NCBI GenBank assembly: GCA_949502025.1
Contig: CATBCG010000088.1
Coordinates: 1-60,652 of the forward strand
Length of the DNA stretch: 60,652 nucleotides
Direction of reading: 5' to 3'
DNA from: MGBC131033 sp910585655
Lineage (GTDB): Bacteria > Bacillota > Clostridia > Lachnospirales > Lachnospiraceae
Shown: positions 48,565 to 57,083 of the stretch, in pieces
Position numbering within the stretch: position 1 is the first letter of the stretch
Layout: every line of letters starts with the position of its first letter
Made by a program: the position numbers and the translations under genes
Notes under the pieces: generated by a model
Database searches by the model: none
What the model was told of the DNA's origin: nothing
Seen by the model: only the letters and a program-made list of their open reading frames with translations

Positions 48565-51500
48565 ATATCCCCTGGAACACAAAACGCAGCTTCAAGGTCT
48601 TTTCTTCCTGAATCTGATATTCCGCATGCGTTCTGGCACGCCAGCTATCGTCACCGCCTACTCCTAATTGCGCCTTTGCCACCCGTACCACGGTCGAATG
48701 AATCGGCGGCAGCTCATAAGCATGGTTCGCGTTCTCCAGTTCGTGTGGTGTATATGGAAGCGCAGAAAAGCTTAACTCCCTGCCGCAAAAGATCAGACCC
48801 CTTCCCCTCGAATCGGTTACTTTGGCATAACGGACTCCAATCTTATTGCCGCATTCCTGCGGTTTCAAATAGGCAGCCAAATTCTCCTTTACCTGGTTAT
48901 GGTAAATACCAAGCTTGGCTCCCCGGCAGCGATCCGTATAGGTTTCCTCCGAACCATACCCATACCATTCCACCTGCTCATAGTCGGCAGGCAAACGGAA
49001 TAACACGCCAAATTCCGGCATATCTCCAAGCTCTGGTACCCAGTCATAGGTCAGCTCCGTTTCCACTCTGCCGTCTCCCCATACCCGGTAAGCCAGCTCA
49101 CAGGCTGCCTCCGGAGTAGTCGGCATGGTATAATGATAACAAATCCGCACCGAATCGGCTTCTTCTGTTATGCTTGGCTCAAATCCTGTTCCGTTTTTGT
49201 GTGTCAGGTACAGACTGGCAATTTTCCATTGCGCATAACGTCCCGGCATATTGTTTCCCCGATCGTTATCGGTCGGCGCACGCCAGAAGTTCGGCATCGG
49301 AATACCGGAAAGCAGCTCTTTCCCGGCATAACGATAGGACACCAGCCCGCCACTGCTATAGGAAAACAACGCCTCAAAACCTTCTCCCCGTACTCCTAAA
49401 TTCCATACTCCACGGATTACCTGAAGCGGCGCCTTCTCCTCTATCACAAATCCTTTTATGCAGGATGCTTCTCCCTCAAAAGCTTCCGATCTCGTTTCCT
49501 GTACCGGCTTCCAGACCTTCTGTCCGAACGCTACCTCATGCCCGGCTTGGGCATAGGCTGTCTTTTGCTTTAAACGGAAGGAAACCAGCACGCTGTATTC
49601 TACACCTGTCTTATTCCCATCCGTAAAGCCCGATCTCGTTGCGTTTATCTTTTCGGTAAAAGAACATGGCAGCGGATACCGTTTCTTTGATAATGGCGCT
49701 ACCTCTGTTTTTACGATCTCCTCCCGGCAGACTTTTCCGTTTTCCAAAAGCTGTACGACACAATCATATTGTTCTGTTCCGGTAAAGAGGTTTTTATTCC
49801 ATACCAGAAAACCATCGTTTTCCCATTCTATACTGATATTCTGATAGTTAAACTTCACTTCCTGCATCTTAGGCGATTCTCTGCGATCGCCATAAACAAT
49901 TCCGTTTCCGCTGAAATTGTAATCGGTCGGACGATCGGCAAAGTCCCCGCCGTAAGCCTGGAACTCCTTTCCATAGCGGTTCTTTATAGCAATCGACTGA
50001 TCCACATAGTCCCAGATAAAACCGCCCTGATACAGCTCCTCCCGGTCGGACAGATCGGTATATTTGTGCATCGCCCCGCAGGAATTTCCCATCGCGTGAG
50101 TATACTCGCAGCAAATAAACGGCTTATCCCGATGTTCCTTTAAAAATTCCTCGATCTTTACTACCGGCGTATACATCTGACTTTCGATATCGCTTGTCTC
50201 TGGATAACGTCTGTCATGGCAAATTCCCTCGTAATGCACCAGACGGGTCTGATCCAATTTATGGAACAGGCAGGACATTTCATAGATATTTTTCCCTCCC
50301 CACGATTCGTTTCCACAGGACCAGATCAAAATCGACGGATGGTTTTTATCCCTCTGATACATGGAATTCGCCCGGTCTAAAACCAGCTCCCTCCATTCCG
50401 GGCGATCGCCTGGAACTATTTGTTCCGGCGTTGTTTTTTTCCAGTAGAGCGGCTCCCAGGAGCCATGTGATTCCAGATTCGTTTCATCAATCATATACAA
50501 CCCATAACGGTCGCAAAGCTGATATAAATAGGAACCGTTTGGATAATGGCTTGTACGGATCGCATTGATATTGTTGCGTTTCATCGTCAGAACATCCTGC
50601 AATACCTCCTCCGGTGAAACCGCGCGTCCCGTCCGGCAGCTAAATTCATGGCGGTTTACTCCTTTAAAGACAATCCGTTTCCCGTTTAAGTACATGACCG
50701 CCCCACGCAGTTCAAACCGACGGAACCCAACATCCTGAGAAATCACCTCTTTGACCTGACCGTCCGTTCCATAGACCGTTAAAACCAGCTCATACAAGGC
50801 AGGATTCTCCGCGCTCCAAAGTCTGGGAGCTTCTACCGGAATCTCTAACGAAACCGTCTGGCAGTTCTTTTCCTGCCTAGAAACATCTGTTCTGCACTCT
50901 GCAAGCAACTCCCTGTTCCAAAGCAGCTCTGCCTCTATCCGCCCGCTTCCTTCTACCTGTGCCAAAACCTGTAAATCGGCTTTTTGAAAATCCTTGGATA
51001 AGTCTGTCCGTATCCCGATATCCCAGATATGAACAGATGGAACCGCATAGAGAAAAACGCTGCGGAATATCCCGGAAAATCGGAAGAAATCCTGATCCTC
51101 ACACCAGCTTCCGGCAGTCCATTTATAGACCTGAACAGCCAGCTTATTTTGCCCCTCCTGTAAATAATCTGTCAATTCAAATTCCGACGGAGTAAAGCTG
51201 TCCTCACTATAGCCGATATAATGACCGTTGAGCCAGACTGCCATTCCACTCTCTACCCCTTGAAAGGAAACAATTATCCGCTTCCCGGACATTTGCTGCG
51301 GAAGCCTGAAGTATTTGACATAGCTAGCCGTTGGATTAAAGCGTTCCGGAATCTGCCCTGGCTCTATTTCCTCCCTGCCGTCCCAAGGATATTGTGTATT
51401 GACGTATTGCGGCACATCATACCCTTCCATCTGGATATGAGCCGGGACACGAATCTCCTCCCAGCCATTGCAATCATATTCCATCGTTTCAAAATCGGTA

Positions 51501-51679
51501 ATCGACGAAGCAAAGTTTCTCGCATAGGCAAATTTCCAAACTCCGTCTAACGAATAGCGCAAACTGCTTTCTTCCCGCTCCTTCTCCTCCCTGTCCGCAT
51601 AACAAACATGGTCGGAATGTGCATCCAGCCGGTTTTCCCGGAAAAACTCCGGATCGGCTATTTTTTTCTGATCAAACAT
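48563..51679 (-). CDS. lacZ: GH2 beta-galactosidase (LacZ-type)
   Basis: 1038 aa from ATG 51679; the ATG at 51682 lies too close to the GGAGGG site. Domain order: jelly-roll sugar-binding (about 50-220), Ig-like, TIM barrel with the acid/base Glu in WSCGNESWGG and nucleophile Glu in CCEYTHAMGNSCG, then Ig-like and beta-galactosidase small-chain domains. It hydrolyses beta-galactosides in the cytoplasm (no signal peptide). Monocistronic; no lactose permease or regulator adjoins it. A cre-like site lies in its upstream region. Confidence 0.95.
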   Translation of the reverse strand: MFDQKKIADPEFFRENRLDAHSDHVCYADREEKEREESSLRYSLDGVWKFAYARNFASSITDFETMEYDCNGWEEIRVPAHIQMEGYDVPQYVNTQYPWDGREEIEPGQIPERFNPTASYVKYFRLPQQMSGKRIIVSFQGVESGMAVWLNGHYIGYSEDSFTPSEFELTDYLQEGQNKLAVQVYKWTAGSWCEDQDFFRFSGIFRSVFLYAVPSVHIWDIGIRTDLSKDFQKADLQVLAQVEGSGRIEAELLWNRELLAECRTDVSRQEKNCQTVSLEIPVEAPRLWSAENPALYELVLTVYGTDGQVKEVISQDVGFRRFELRGAVMYLNGKRIVFKGVNRHEFSCRTGRAVSPEEVLQDVLTMKRNNINAIRTSHYPNGSYLYQLCDRYGLYMIDETNLESHGSWEPLYWKKTTPEQIVPGDRPEWRELVLDRANSMYQRDKNHPSILIWSCGNESWGGKNIYEMSCLFHKLDQTRLVHYEGICHDRRYPETSDIESQMYTPVVKIEEFLKEHRDKPFICCEYTHAMGNSCGAMHKYTDLSDREELYQGGFIWDYVDQSIAIKNRYGKEFQAYGGDFADRPTDYNFSGNGIVYGDRRESPKMQEVKFNYQNISIEWENDGFLVWNKNLFTGTEQYDCVVQLLENGKVCREEIVKTEVAPLSKKRYPLPCSFTEKINATRSGFTDGNKTGVEYSVLVSFRLKQKTAYAQAGHEVAFGQKVWKPVQETRSEAFEGEASCIKGFVIEEKAPLQVIRGVWNLGVRGEGFEALFSYSSGGLVSYRYAGKELLSGIPMPNFWRAPTDNDRGNNMPGRYAQWKIASLYLTHKNGTGFEPSITEEADSVRICYHYTMPTTPEAACELAYRVWGDGRVETELTYDWVPELGDMPEFGVLFRLPADYEQVEWYGYGSEETYTDRCRGAKLGIYHNQVKENLAAYLKPQECGNKIGVRYAKVTDSRGRGLIFCGRELSFSALPYTPHELENANHAYELPPIHSTVVRVAKAQLGVGGDDSWRARTHAEYQIQEEKTLKLRFVFQGI

Positions 51680-51763
51680 CATTGCCCTCCTGTTTCTGTT
51701 GTTGGCTGTTCCGATATCCGCTTTGTCGTCTTTTGTCTTTCCTTTTTACAGTTACTTCGCATA

Positions 51764-51778
51764 TCGAAAGCGCTTCTG
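51764..51778 (-). promoter_or_regulatory. cre-like catabolite repression site upstream of lacZ
   Basis: CGAAAGCGCTTCTG fits the CcpA cre consensus TGAAAGCGNTTTCA with about three deviations. It lies 85-100 bp upstream of lacZ, downstream of a possible TTGTAA-17-TAAACT promoter, a position suited to roadblock repression. Confidence 0.45.
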
Positions 51779-51893
51779 TTTTTCCCTGCCTCGTCAGTTT
51801 ATCAGTCAATCTACTTTTTTACAATGCCATCCTGCAAGTAGCGATCTGCCAGATCCTAAAAAAACTGTGCCTAAAAACAAGATTTCCTCTCGC

Positions 51894-53141
51894 CTATTGT
51901 TCTGACAATCGTTCTGCCATACTTCGTACCCATTCTTCTAAGGAAAGCGCTTCCTCTCCTACCTGATAAAAAGTAGCATGTATGATCTGGTTTCCCTTTT
52001 GCAGCACTACCGTCGGAAAATGAATCTGGTTCCAATACCCCACGGCAGTCTCTACCCCTAACTCGGAAGCCGACGGCAAATCCAAATATTCCAATGTTTC
52101 TCTATCCCAAATTCCTCTTTTAAAACGGTCATATTGTTCGTATTCTGCTGCCAAACGCTTGGCTATCCAGGCATTCGCCGTTTTATGGTAATCAACCAAA
52201 AGACCGCCTCTTACACTGCTTCCATCCTTCCGTCTTATATCGGCATGTTCCGACCAGTGTATATTACCCGGCGCCAGCCAGTCTGACCATTCCTTTACCC
52301 AGTCATAATTTCCGCCCATCCTTGAGCCCTGATAAGAAACTATCTCCTCTCCTGCCAGTTCCTTCATTGTCGCAAACGGCAGTTCCTTTTGATATTCCGT
52401 CAAAGGCAAACGATCTTCTCCCAAGCTTCGTCGGCTCCACCCCGCCAGCCCGACGACTATCCATGCTACAAACAGTATCACTTGTATGATTCGCTTTAGC
52501 AGATGCCGCTTCTGCTTTCCTTGCCAGTCCTTTGTATGCCTTAACTCCTGCCCTGCTTCCAGTCTCCTTTGCAGTCTGCCCAAAGAAATTACTGCATATA
52601 CAGATTCTGCATTCATCCAGACGATCAAAGCAGTCCCCCACAGGAAAAACCAGCTCCTCGCCGTTATCATCAGCAGCAAAGGTCCCATAAAAAAAGCCAA
52701 AAACAGATACACCAGCAGCCAGAAGCAAAGTGGAATCAGCGAACCGATCCGACGCTTCCGAACTGCCTTTAAAGCCAGAGCCTGTACCAACGGATCGGTA
52801 TTTAACTCGCGCTCCCCTGGTTCCTTTGAGCAATAAATATAAAAATCACCTCGTTTTGCCAGATACTCCCAATGATACGCCTGACTTAACTCCACTGCCC
52901 CCGGATCGGGTTCTCCGTTATTCTCTGCCCACATACTGGTGCCGGTCTGCGCTGCCTCCAGACGGTATTTCAACGGCTGCGGCTGACTGCGGGAAAATAC
53001 CGCCAGTCCGCCCCAAAATCCATCCTTTTCCAAAAGCAGACCTTCCCTCGCCAGATCCGTCAGCCACCCTTCCATTCCCTCTATATCATAGGAAGGACAG
53101 GGAGCCAAACGATATACTTTTTGTTTCTCCTGTTTTAACAT
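51894..53141 (-). CDS. DUF2812 membrane protein
   Basis: 415 aa. N-terminal DUF2812 domain of about 110 residues (YRLAPCPSYDIEGMEGWLTD), then two closely spaced membrane segments (about 136-180), a third near 218-240, and an external C-terminal domain with no recognised family. DUF2812 genes typically sit beside a PadR regulator; function unknown. ATG 53141 overlaps the PadR stop by 7 bp, so the regulator controls its own partner. Confidence 0.88.
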   Translation of the reverse strand: MLKQEKQKVYRLAPCPSYDIEGMEGWLTDLAREGLLLEKDGFWGGLAVFSRSQPQPLKYRLEAAQTGTSMWAENNGEPDPGAVELSQAYHWEYLAKRGDFYIYCSKEPGERELNTDPLVQALALKAVRKRRIGSLIPLCFWLLVYLFLAFFMGPLLLMITARSWFFLWGTALIVWMNAESVYAVISLGRLQRRLEAGQELRHTKDWQGKQKRHLLKRIIQVILFVAWIVVGLAGWSRRSLGEDRLPLTEYQKELPFATMKELAGEEIVSYQGSRMGGNYDWVKEWSDWLAPGNIHWSEHADIRRKDGSSVRGGLLVDYHKTANAWIAKRLAAEYEQYDRFKRGIWDRETLEYLDLPSASELGVETAVGYWNQIHFPTVVLQKGNQIIHATFYQVGEEALSLEEWVRSMAERLSEQ

Positions 53142-53485
53142 TCACATACGCCCCCTTTCTTCTCTCCGTTCTGCTCATTCTGTTCCTCCTCGGCGTCCGC
53201 CACACATCGGCGCAGACGCGCCAGCTCTGTTTCATATGCCAGACGCCCTTTTTCCGTCAGACAATACGTACGCTTCCGCCCTTCTACTTCGATCTCCCGG
53301 ATATAACTCTCCTTTTCAAACTTCGCCAAAATCGTATAGAGCGTCGCCGGACCGATTTGCAATCTCCCCTTTGTCCGCCTCTCAATCTCCTCCGCTATAT
53401 CAATTCCGCACATCGGTCTTTTGCAAAAAGCTATCAGCACATAAAACATGGATTCCGTAAGAATTTCCATGGATTTCTTCGGCAA
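53135..53485 (-). CDS. PadR family transcriptional regulator
   Basis: 116 aa if started at TTG 53485, which has AAGGGGGG six nt upstream. A longer reading from ATG 53524 would begin inside the operator, at about the transcription start, so it is unlikely. Winged helix: LTESMFYVLIAFCKRPMCGI, GPATLYTILAKFEKE, then YCLTEKGRLAYE and a charged C-terminus. PadR proteins repress their own operon and release on ligand binding. Paired with the DUF2812 membrane protein. Confidence 0.9.
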   Translation of the reverse strand: MPKKSMEILTESMFYVLIAFCKRPMCGIDIAEEIERRTKGRLQIGPATLYTILAKFEKESYIREIEVEGRKRTYCLTEKGRLAYETELARLRRCVADAEEEQNEQNGEKKGGVCEC

Positions 53486-53503
53486 CGCAATCCCCCCTTT
53501 TTT

Positions 53504-53561
53504 AATATCGTTATACGATATCATTTAACGATATTATAGAACAAAAAAAATACTTTGTCAA
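53504..53561 (-). promoter_or_regulatory. PadR operon promoter with triple ATATCGT operator
   Basis: Perfect TTGACA (53556-53561), 17 bp, perfect TATAAT (53533-53538). The operator overlaps the -10 and start: ATATCGT and ACGATAT half-sites at 53505-53521 with 3 bp between, and a third half-site AACGATATT at 53527-53535. Two alternative dyads share the central half-site. Confidence 0.8.
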
Positions 53562-53583
53562 GAACAATACCGTAAGATTGTAA

Positions 53584-53612
53584 AAGCGGCTGCCGCTTTC
53601 GCAACAGCCGCC
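53584..53612 (-). terminator. Terminator of the DUF1540 gene
   Basis: GCGGCTG and CAGCCGC arms on the minus strand followed by TTTT. Confidence 0.65.
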
Positions 53613-53623
53613 CCCGGCGCGCC

Positions 53624-53797
53624 TTATTCCATTTTATTTTTGAAGGATTCGCAGTCTACGCATTCCTTCTTTGTCGGATTTGGCTCATGCGTACCAATCT
53701 GGATAGAATCCAGTGTACAACGACATGCCTGCTCATTGTTGTACGCACAGTTGTTGATTGTACAACGAATACATTCATTTTTCCCATTGACCATCAT
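53624..53797 (-). CDS. DUF1540 cysteine-rich mini-protein
   Basis: 57 aa, too short for most gene callers' comfort but clear. Seven cysteines at 9, 12, 17, 25, 27, 46 and 49 in the DUF1540 pattern (C-x2-C-x4-C-x-YN, then C-x-C, T-x3-C-x2-C-x-SF), probably a small metal-binding fold. ATG-ATG start at 53797 behind AGGAGGTG. DUF1540 proteins are common in spore-forming Firmicutes and often sporulation-linked; function unknown. The ribosome site has a perfect 12-nt complement 80 bp upstream (see the hairpin entry). Confidence 0.88.
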   Translation of the reverse strand: MMVNGKNECIRCTINNCAYNNEQACRCTLDSIQIGTHEPNPTKKECVDCESFKNKME

Positions 53798-53798
53798 C

Positions 53799-53902
53799 TA
53801 AAACACCTCCTATTGTGTTTCTCTCAAACTTCCTTGCACCTGATACAGCCAGGCTTTGTCTTTCGACTTCATAGCTAGTATGCGCAAGTCGGAGGTGTTT
53901 TA
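53799..53902 (-). promoter_or_regulatory. Candidate ribosome-site-sequestering leader of the DUF1540 gene
   Basis: On the minus strand TAAAACACCTCC (53891-53902) is the perfect complement of GGAGGTGTTTTA (53799-53810), which contains the ribosome site. Pairing across 80 nt would hide the site. The enclosed stretch may hold a sensor or an alternative partner. Confidence 0.55.
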
Positions 53903-53906
53903 TGCT

Positions 53907-55133
53907 TTAGCGCAGTCCTTTATTTCCAAAACATTGTTTATATTTTTTTATATAATGATGCTGATTCACCAGGAAATACAACGTCCGTTTCAGTCCTGCG
54001 TCTTTTTTAAAATAAAGAGACTGGCAATACTTTCCTTCTTTGATCAGCTTTTTTGCCTTTTGCTTTAAAGCCGGATCTTTGACATACGTAAAAATTACTT
54101 TTTTAGGAATAATCGACCAAAGCACCTCACGGTCTGCAACGACGCACGGCTGCTTTTTGTGCAGCAATACGTCTTCCACCAGAAAACGTGCCAGGTTATA
54201 CCCGCCTGCCGTTACAAAATAACTGCTCCGACCTTGACGCAGGTTCATTTCAAATAATTTATAAGTCTGATCCCGCGGATCCAGTTTCATATCAAAGTTG
54301 GCGAAACCGACATAACCCAAATCTTCTAAAAATCGTTTCATTCTGGCTGACAGTTCCTTGTCATAGCCATTGATAATCGCCGCATAGCTTCCGATTCCCT
54401 CCGGCGTATGCTCCTCTAACAAGGCATTGCCCAGAGAAATCAGCCGTACCTTTCCGTCGCTGCCGCAATAACAGTTCATCACCCGCATCTGGCTGTCGTC
54501 ACCTGGAATATACTCCTGCAAAATCAAAGTGTCCTTATAAGAAGAGCCGTAAATCGCATCCAGAATATTCCGGTATTCCTCCTCATTTTCCGCAACAAAT
54601 ACCTTCTTTTTATGCGGAAAACGGCAGTTCCAATAGGCTACCGAATTGGACGGCTTAATGATCATCGGAAAGTCAAAGACCGGTCGATGCTCTTTATAAT
54701 TTTCATACGTACAGGAATCCGTCTTTGGAAAAGCAAAGCCATATTCCTCGCAGACCTGATAAAAGCTTTCTTTCATCGACAAACGCATCAGCAGTTCTTC
54801 ACTGATACACTCGAAGCGGTACAAATCGCGAAGCTTGTCCTGATTGCGCACCAACAATTTGATATAATTATCCCCGCAGGGAACCAAGAGCAGTGTTTTT
54901 CCTGGATGCTCCCCCGCAAATTCTCTTAACGTACGGACAAATACCTCATCTTCCTCCAGCCTCGGCTCCTGCTTGACCACCTGTACAATCCGGCTGTTTG
55001 CCGTTGCTACCAATGCCCCCTTGCCGATTGCCAGGGAACACAATCCATATTCCTCATAAAACGAACGAGCCATTCCATAGGCGTTGGCATCCGTCCCCAG
55101 CAATACCGGAATAAACTCTATCTGTTCTGACAT
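53907..55133 (-). CDS. ATP-grasp ligase, D-aspartate ligase (AslFm)-like
   Basis: 408 aa. Closely follows the Enterococcus faecium D-aspartate ligase as I remember it: FIPVLLGTDANAYGMARSF at the N-terminus, SFYQVCEEYGFAFPKT, IIKPSNSVAYWN, LQEYIPGDDSQMRVMN, GFANFDMKLDPRD and FEMNLRQGRSSYFV (ATP-grasp metal site). That enzyme attaches D-Asp to the side chain of Lys in UDP-MurNAc-pentapeptide, forming the cross-bridge. It follows sigH by 26 bp, so it is part of the cysE operon or has an internal promoter. No aspartate racemase gene is in the window. Confidence 0.8.
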   Translation of the reverse strand: MSEQIEFIPVLLGTDANAYGMARSFYEEYGLCSLAIGKGALVATANSRIVQVVKQEPRLEEDEVFVRTLREFAGEHPGKTLLLVPCGDNYIKLLVRNQDKLRDLYRFECISEELLMRLSMKESFYQVCEEYGFAFPKTDSCTYENYKEHRPVFDFPMIIKPSNSVAYWNCRFPHKKKVFVAENEEEYRNILDAIYGSSYKDTLILQEYIPGDDSQMRVMNCYCGSDGKVRLISLGNALLEEHTPEGIGSYAAIINGYDKELSARMKRFLEDLGYVGFANFDMKLDPRDQTYKLFEMNLRQGRSSYFVTAGGYNLARFLVEDVLLHKKQPCVVADREVLWSIIPKKVIFTYVKDPALKQKAKKLIKEGKYCQSLYFKKDAGLKRTLYFLVNQHHYIKKYKQCFGNKGLR

Positions 55134-55159
55134 CTTTCCTTTTCCTCCATTCCTGCTTT

Positions 55160-55786
55160 TTATCCTATTTCCTGTAAAATCCGGCTGACCTTTGTTTTAA
55201 TCCGCTGCAGGGCGTTGTCAATGGATTTTGGCTCCCGTCCTAACCGCTTTGCAATCTGCTGATACGAATAGCCCTCTCGAAACAATACGAACACCTGCTT
55301 TTCCATTTTACTCAAACTCCGATCCAGACGTTCTTCTAGCTGCTCAATGTTTTCCCGGTCGATCACAAACTGTTCCGGGTTTCCGTCCCCGTCCGGACGC
55401 AGCAAATCCAACAGGCTTTCGCCCTCTTGCCCATCCTCCTGATAAGCCGGAGTATCCAGAGAAATATAGTTGTTTAATGGTTGATTTTTCTTCCGGTTCT
55501 GCGCTTCTATCGCTTTGTAAATCTGCCTGGAAATACAAAGTGAGGCAAAGCTTGCAAAGCTGCTTTCCTTTCCCTCGTCAAACTCCCGGATCGCACGAAA
55601 CAGACCAATCATCCCCTCCTGTATCAGATCGTCGCAATCGCCTCCGATCAAATACAGCGTCTTCGCTTTCCCTCGAACCAGATTTTTATATTTTTCCATT
55701 AAAAAATCGACTGCCCCGCCGTTTCCCTCTTGTACCAGACGAAGCAGCTCTTCATCGGTATGCTGCTCATATTCTTCTTGTCTCAC
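55160..55786 (-). CDS. sigH: RNA polymerase sigma-H factor (sporulation)
   Basis: 208 aa. Sigma-70 family: DLIQEGMIGLFRAIREFDEG (region 2.2), FASFASLCISRQIYKAI (2.3-2.4) and a C-terminal helix-turn-helix SYQQIAKRLGREPKSIDNAL. Downstream of rlmB, the position of sigH in Bacillus and Clostridium. In spore formers it drives early sporulation genes. Start GTG 55786 with GGAGGAAGG upstream. Confidence 0.93.
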   Translation of the reverse strand: MRQEEYEQHTDEELLRLVQEGNGGAVDFLMEKYKNLVRGKAKTLYLIGGDCDDLIQEGMIGLFRAIREFDEGKESSFASFASLCISRQIYKAIEAQNRKKNQPLNNYISLDTPAYQEDGQEGESLLDLLRPDGDGNPEQFVIDRENIEQLEERLDRSLSKMEKQVFVLFREGYSYQQIAKRLGREPKSIDNALQRIKTKVSRILQEIG

Positions 55787-55840
55787 CTGCTGCCTTCCTC
55801 CGTCTTTCTTCTTATTTCATTTTATCATTCGACCTATCGT

Positions 55841-56587
55841 CTAGCTTGACCCCAGACGCTGCCGGACAATTTCGTAAGCCAGAACCCCGGCGGCTACAGA
55901 AGCGTTGAGAGAATCAATCTGACCGAACATCGGAATCCGCACCGTAAAATCGCACTTTTCCCTGACCAGTCTTCCGACGCCCTCGCCTTCACTGCCAATC
56001 ACCAGTCCAATCGGTCCGTCAAGGCTGCATTGGTACATGCTTTCGCCATCCATATCCGCGCAGGCAAACCAAAGCCCCTTTTTCTTTAACTCCTCTATTG
56101 TCTGACCAAGGTTCGTGACTTTTGCAACCGGCGTGTAATGCAACGCTCCTGCCGATGCCTTTGCCACGGTAGCCGTCAGACCGACCGCCCTGCGTTTGGG
56201 AATAATGACGCCATGCGCGCCCGCCTGATTTGCCGTTCGGATTATGGCTCCCAAATTATGAGGATCCTCAATATTGTCTAATAAAATCAAAAACGGTGCT
56301 TCTCCCCGTTCCTCTGCCAGAGCCAGCATGTCCTCTATTTCGGCATATTCATAAGCTGCCAGATACGCCAAAACTCCCTGATGTTTCCCGCTGTCTGACA
56401 TCTGATCCAGACGCTCTTTTTTTACATACTGGATGACGGTCTCTCCTTTTTTTGCTTCCCGTAAGATAGATAAAATCGGTCCGTCCTTACAACCGTCCTG
56501 AATGAATAAACGGTCTACCGTTTTTCCGGAACGGAACGCCTCTAACACTGCATTCCGTCCCTCTATCGTAAATTCCTCGTATCTCAT
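55841..56587 (-). CDS. rlmB: 23S rRNA 2'-O-methyltransferase RlmB (TrmH family)
   Basis: 248 aa. N-terminal substrate-binding domain (EGRNAVLEAFRSGKT), then SPOUT domain with NLGAIIRTANQAGAHGVI, LVIGSEGEGV and IPMFGQIDSLNASVA, the knot that binds SAM. Methylates G2251-type ribose in 23S rRNA. Lies between mrnC and sigH as in other Firmicutes (the yacO position). Confidence 0.95.
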   Translation of the reverse strand: MRYEEFTIEGRNAVLEAFRSGKTVDRLFIQDGCKDGPILSILREAKKGETVIQYVKKERLDQMSDSGKHQGVLAYLAAYEYAEIEDMLALAEERGEAPFLILLDNIEDPHNLGAIIRTANQAGAHGVIIPKRRAVGLTATVAKASAGALHYTPVAKVTNLGQTIEELKKKGLWFACADMDGESMYQCSLDGPIGLVIGSEGEGVGRLVREKCDFTVRIPMFGQIDSLNASVAAGVLAYEIVRQRLGSS

Positions 56588-56630
56588 TGCGCTTTATCCT
56601 CTTTTCCAGCTATTTTTTATAGCTTTCCTT

Positions 56631-57083
56631 CTAAGCTTCGGTTCCCTCTAAGCCGGCTTTTACCAGATACAGCAAGCGCTCCATCTGACCGGTCAGATAC
56701 AAATACCCCAGCAACGCCTCAAACCCGGTCGCAATCCGATAATCTCCTACGCTGGCATTTTTTGCCGTCGTATAGGATTTCGCATTCCTGCCGCGCCGGT
56801 ACACAGACTTCTCCTCCTCGCTCAAAAGCGGTTCAATCTGATGCAAAGACGCCTTCTGCGCCTCCGCCTTTACCATACTACTCGCCTGTCGGTGCAACGT
56901 ATTGACTGGCGCGTTTCCCCGCCCTACCAATACCGTGCGGATTACCAGGTCATAAATCGCATCTCCGATATACGCCAGTGTCAGAGGAGAATAGGTACGG
57001 ATATCCTGATTCTCCTCTCCAAAGCAAGCTTTTATCCTCGCTGCCAATTCCGAGTTTTCTTCCTTTATTTCTTCAGCTCCCAT
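56631..57083 (-). CDS. mrnC: Mini-ribonuclease III
   Basis: 150 aa; an RNase III catalytic domain without dsRBD. LAYIGDAIYDLVIRT holds the RNase III signature (D in GDAIYD), and FEALLGYLYLTG the second acidic site. Trims 23S rRNA ends in Bacillus. ATG 57083 overlaps the cysS end by 19 bp. Confidence 0.95.
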   Translation of the reverse strand: MGAEEIKEENSELAARIKACFGEENQDIRTYSPLTLAYIGDAIYDLVIRTVLVGRGNAPVNTLHRQASSMVKAEAQKASLHQIEPLLSEEEKSVYRRGRNAKSYTTAKNASVGDYRIATGFEALLGYLYLTGQMERLLYLVKAGLEGTEA

